Source: CBDUBU01 sp965365465
GTDB lineage: Bacteria > Bacteroidota > Rhodothermia > Rhodothermales > DASSAV01
Assembly (NCBI GenBank): GCA_965365465.1
Contig: CBDUBU010000263.1
Coordinates: forward strand, 1 to 5,945
Direction of reading: 5' to 3'
DNA length: 5,945 bases
A program made the position numbers and the translations under genes. The notes under the pieces were generated by a model. That model worked only from the letters and a program-made list of their open reading frames with translations, was not told the DNA's origin and did no database searches. Each line of letters opens with the position of its first letter. The stretch's first letter is position 1. Of this stretch, positions 4,754-5,945 are shown piece by piece.

Positions 4754-5818
4754 TCACACCCCAAGCTGTGCAGCTGCCATCTTTGTGCCGCGTACACGCG
4801 CCTCGATCTTTGCAAAGGCGGTGCTGCGGGCGGTGGCGGTGTCGTCGCCGAAGGGCGAGAAGCCACAGTCATCTGTCGTCCCCAGTTGCGCAATGGGGAG
4901 GTACGCCGCTGCGGTCAGAATACGGTCGCGCACGGTATCGGCGGATTCGACTTCCTCATTGATCACATCGATAACCCCCACGTAGACCCGCTGGTTGGGT
5001 TTCAGATACTCGGCAACTACGCGCAAGGCGTCCTCCGGGCGCCTCTCACTGGCCATCTGCATATAAAAATTGCCCACATCGAGCCTCATCAGCAAGGGAA
5101 TCAACGCGCCATAAGGCACATCCGCACTATGCGTCGAATCGTGATCGCCGCCGGGGCACGTATGCACGCCGATACGTTGCCGTTCTGCCCGCGTAAAGTG
5201 GGACAGGACGCGGTTGTTGAGGTCGATAAACTGCTGCAACAAGCCCCCGGACGGGTCGAGCTTGAGCGCCAGACGCCCTTCCGTAAAGTCGATTTGCACA
5301 GTATGAGCGCCATTGTCAAAGCAACTTCGAAGGTCGGCTACGGCGTGCCGGACCAGATCATCCAGGAACTGCTCCCGCGAATAACCATCAATCCCTTCAG
5401 GGGGATAGAGTAAGGACATCGCGGAGGCCGAAATGACGGCCTGCTTCAGGGGTCTGGAAGCATACTTTTGGGCGCGGCGCAGATACGATCCGGCATAGGC
5501 GCCGTAGCGGAACGGGCCTCTGGCGAGGCGGGGCAGCCGGCGTGTATGTCCATCTTCAAAGGGGATGACCACGCCGTCCGGGGCCAGATTGTCCAGATTG
5601 GCTAACGGGTACGTGGCGAAACTCGGCTTGGTCTGCTCCCCATCGGTGATTACGGGGGAGCCGGTCGCTTCGAACCGTTCGATGGTCTCACGTACGGCCT
5701 CGTCGAACAGGCGGTCCATTTCCTCAGCCGAAACCGAGCCTTCGGCAAAACCTTGCATCGCTTCCTGCAGCGCCCGTGACCGGGGCACACTGCCAATGGG
5801 TTCCGTGGGAACAGGCAT
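4754..5818 (-). CDS. Core MetE-like (cobalamin-independent methionine synthase family) methyltransferase
   Basis: A 354-residue zinc enzyme of the UROD/MetE-like barrel superfamily, about half the length of classical MetE (about 750 residues) and equivalent to its catalytic C-terminal half. Visible signatures are IGSVPRS near the N-terminus (residues 9-15, like 'IGSFPQT' in MetE), TDGEQTKPSF (residues 58-67), GVHTCPGGDHDST with zinc ligands His219 and Cys221, MASERR with Glu258, VYVGVIDVINEEVES (residues 278-292) and TTDDCGFSPF with Cys318. These match the four zinc ligands of E. coli MetE (His641, Cys643, Glu665, Cys726), so the homocysteine-activating site looks complete. Short 'core' enzymes of this type lack the N-terminal folate-associated half, and some are known to take the methyl group from a corrinoid. 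The actual donor here is unknown. The start ATG has AAGGAGAG six bases upstream. The DUF6883 and DUF4926 genes follow on the same strand. Confidence 0.85.
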   Translation of the reverse strand: MPVPTEPIGSVPRSRALQEAMQGFAEGSVSAEEMDRLFDEAVRETIERFEATGSPVITDGEQTKPSFATYPLANLDNLAPDGVVIPFEDGHTRRLPRLARGPFRYGAYAGSYLRRAQKYASRPLKQAVISASAMSLLYPPEGIDGYSREQFLDDLVRHAVADLRSCFDNGAHTVQIDFTEGRLALKLDPSGGLLQQFIDLNNRVLSHFTRAERQRIGVHTCPGGDHDSTHSADVPYGALIPLLMRLDVGNFYMQMASERRPEDALRVVAEYLKPNQRVYVGVIDVINEEVESADTVRDRILTAAAYLPIAQLGTTDDCGFSPFGDDTATARSTAFAKIEARVRGTKMAAAQLGV

Positions 5819-5824
5819 GGGAAT

Positions 5825-5832
5825 CTCTCCTT
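5825..5832 (-). promoter_or_regulatory. Ribosome binding site of the metE-like gene
   Basis: The + strand CTCTCCTT reads AAGGAGAG on the minus strand, six bases before the ATG at 5818. It is the best conventional site in the window together with that of the Mrr-like gene, and fixes the start. Confidence 0.65.
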
Positions 5833-5849
5833 TGTCTACGGCAGATGAT

Positions 5850-5871
5850 ACCGTCTATTGAAACACCGTCT
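5850..5871. repeat. ACCGTCT direct repeat upstream of the metE-like gene
   Basis: ACCGTCT occurs at 5850-5856 and again at 5865-5871, a 15-base period, in the 127-base upstream region of the metE-like gene. The spacing is one and a half helical turns, so it might be a regulator site, or chance. No sigma-70-like promoter and no S-box or cobalamin riboswitch was recognised in the visible part (5819-5945). Confidence 0.25.
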
Positions 5872-5945
5872 CGTTCTTTTCGGCAGCATAACAGGGGGTC
5901 GCTCAGCCGCATGGGCAGCGAAGCCGGTTGAACGAGGCAATGTAA

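Noticed and set aside
4739..5413. 224-residue plus-strand reading frame opposite the metE-like gene
   Set aside because: The minus strand has complete MetE-type motifs and a ribosome binding site here, so the plus frame is a shadow.
5819..5945. Possible SAM or cobalamin riboswitch upstream of the metE-like gene
   Set aside because: No conserved riboswitch core was seen in the 127 bases available; the window ends here, so an element further upstream cannot be excluded.

Overview
The window is 5.9 kb of bacterial DNA. Its left end (about 1-1850) and the metE-like gene at the right are GC-rich. The middle (about 2900-4000) is visibly more AT-rich. Several starts lack a clear Shine-Dalgarno sequence, while others (1147, 3970, 5818) have one. 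The taxon cannot be fixed from the sequence. A GC-rich Gram-negative, possibly of Rhodothermota/Bacteroidota type, is only a guess. No rRNA, tRNA, CRISPR array or intact insertion sequence was seen, and no gene-free stretch exceeds 300 bases.

Region 1 (1-986, + strand) is the end of an arsenic resistance operon. It holds the C-terminus of an Acr3-type arsenite efflux permease, a thioredoxin-type arsenate reductase (ArsC) with all three redox cysteines, and a 68-residue protein. The small protein carries the CCx4C arsenite-binding start of the metallochaperone ArsD, but a single predicted membrane helix replaces the rest of ArsD. ArsC would reduce arsenate to arsenite, Acr3 would export it, and the mini-ArsD could hold arsenite at the membrane. 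That last role is inference. An NAD(P)-binding Rossmann-fold protein (1147-1836) follows on the same strand with its own ribosome binding site.

Region 2 (1967-2950, + strand) is small accessory-gene material: an overlapping DUF4160-DUF2442 gene pair, then the C-terminal remnant of a second DUF2442 protein, then a decayed DUF5615 (PIN-like) toxin fragment. The last one is cut off where the next gene's 3' end begins.

Region 3 (2924-3970, - strand) is an Mrr-like restriction endonuclease of the PD-(D/E)XK fold. It has a probable PUA/EVE-like N-terminal domain and an atypical base composition, and is probably a horizontally acquired defence gene.

Region 4 (4126-5818, - strand) reads as one operon: a short 'core' MetE-like methyltransferase with a complete zinc site, followed by a DUF6883 gene and a DUF4926 gene separated by two bases. 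The middle of the window looks like a small defence or toxin-antitoxin island set between housekeeping or resistance genes.
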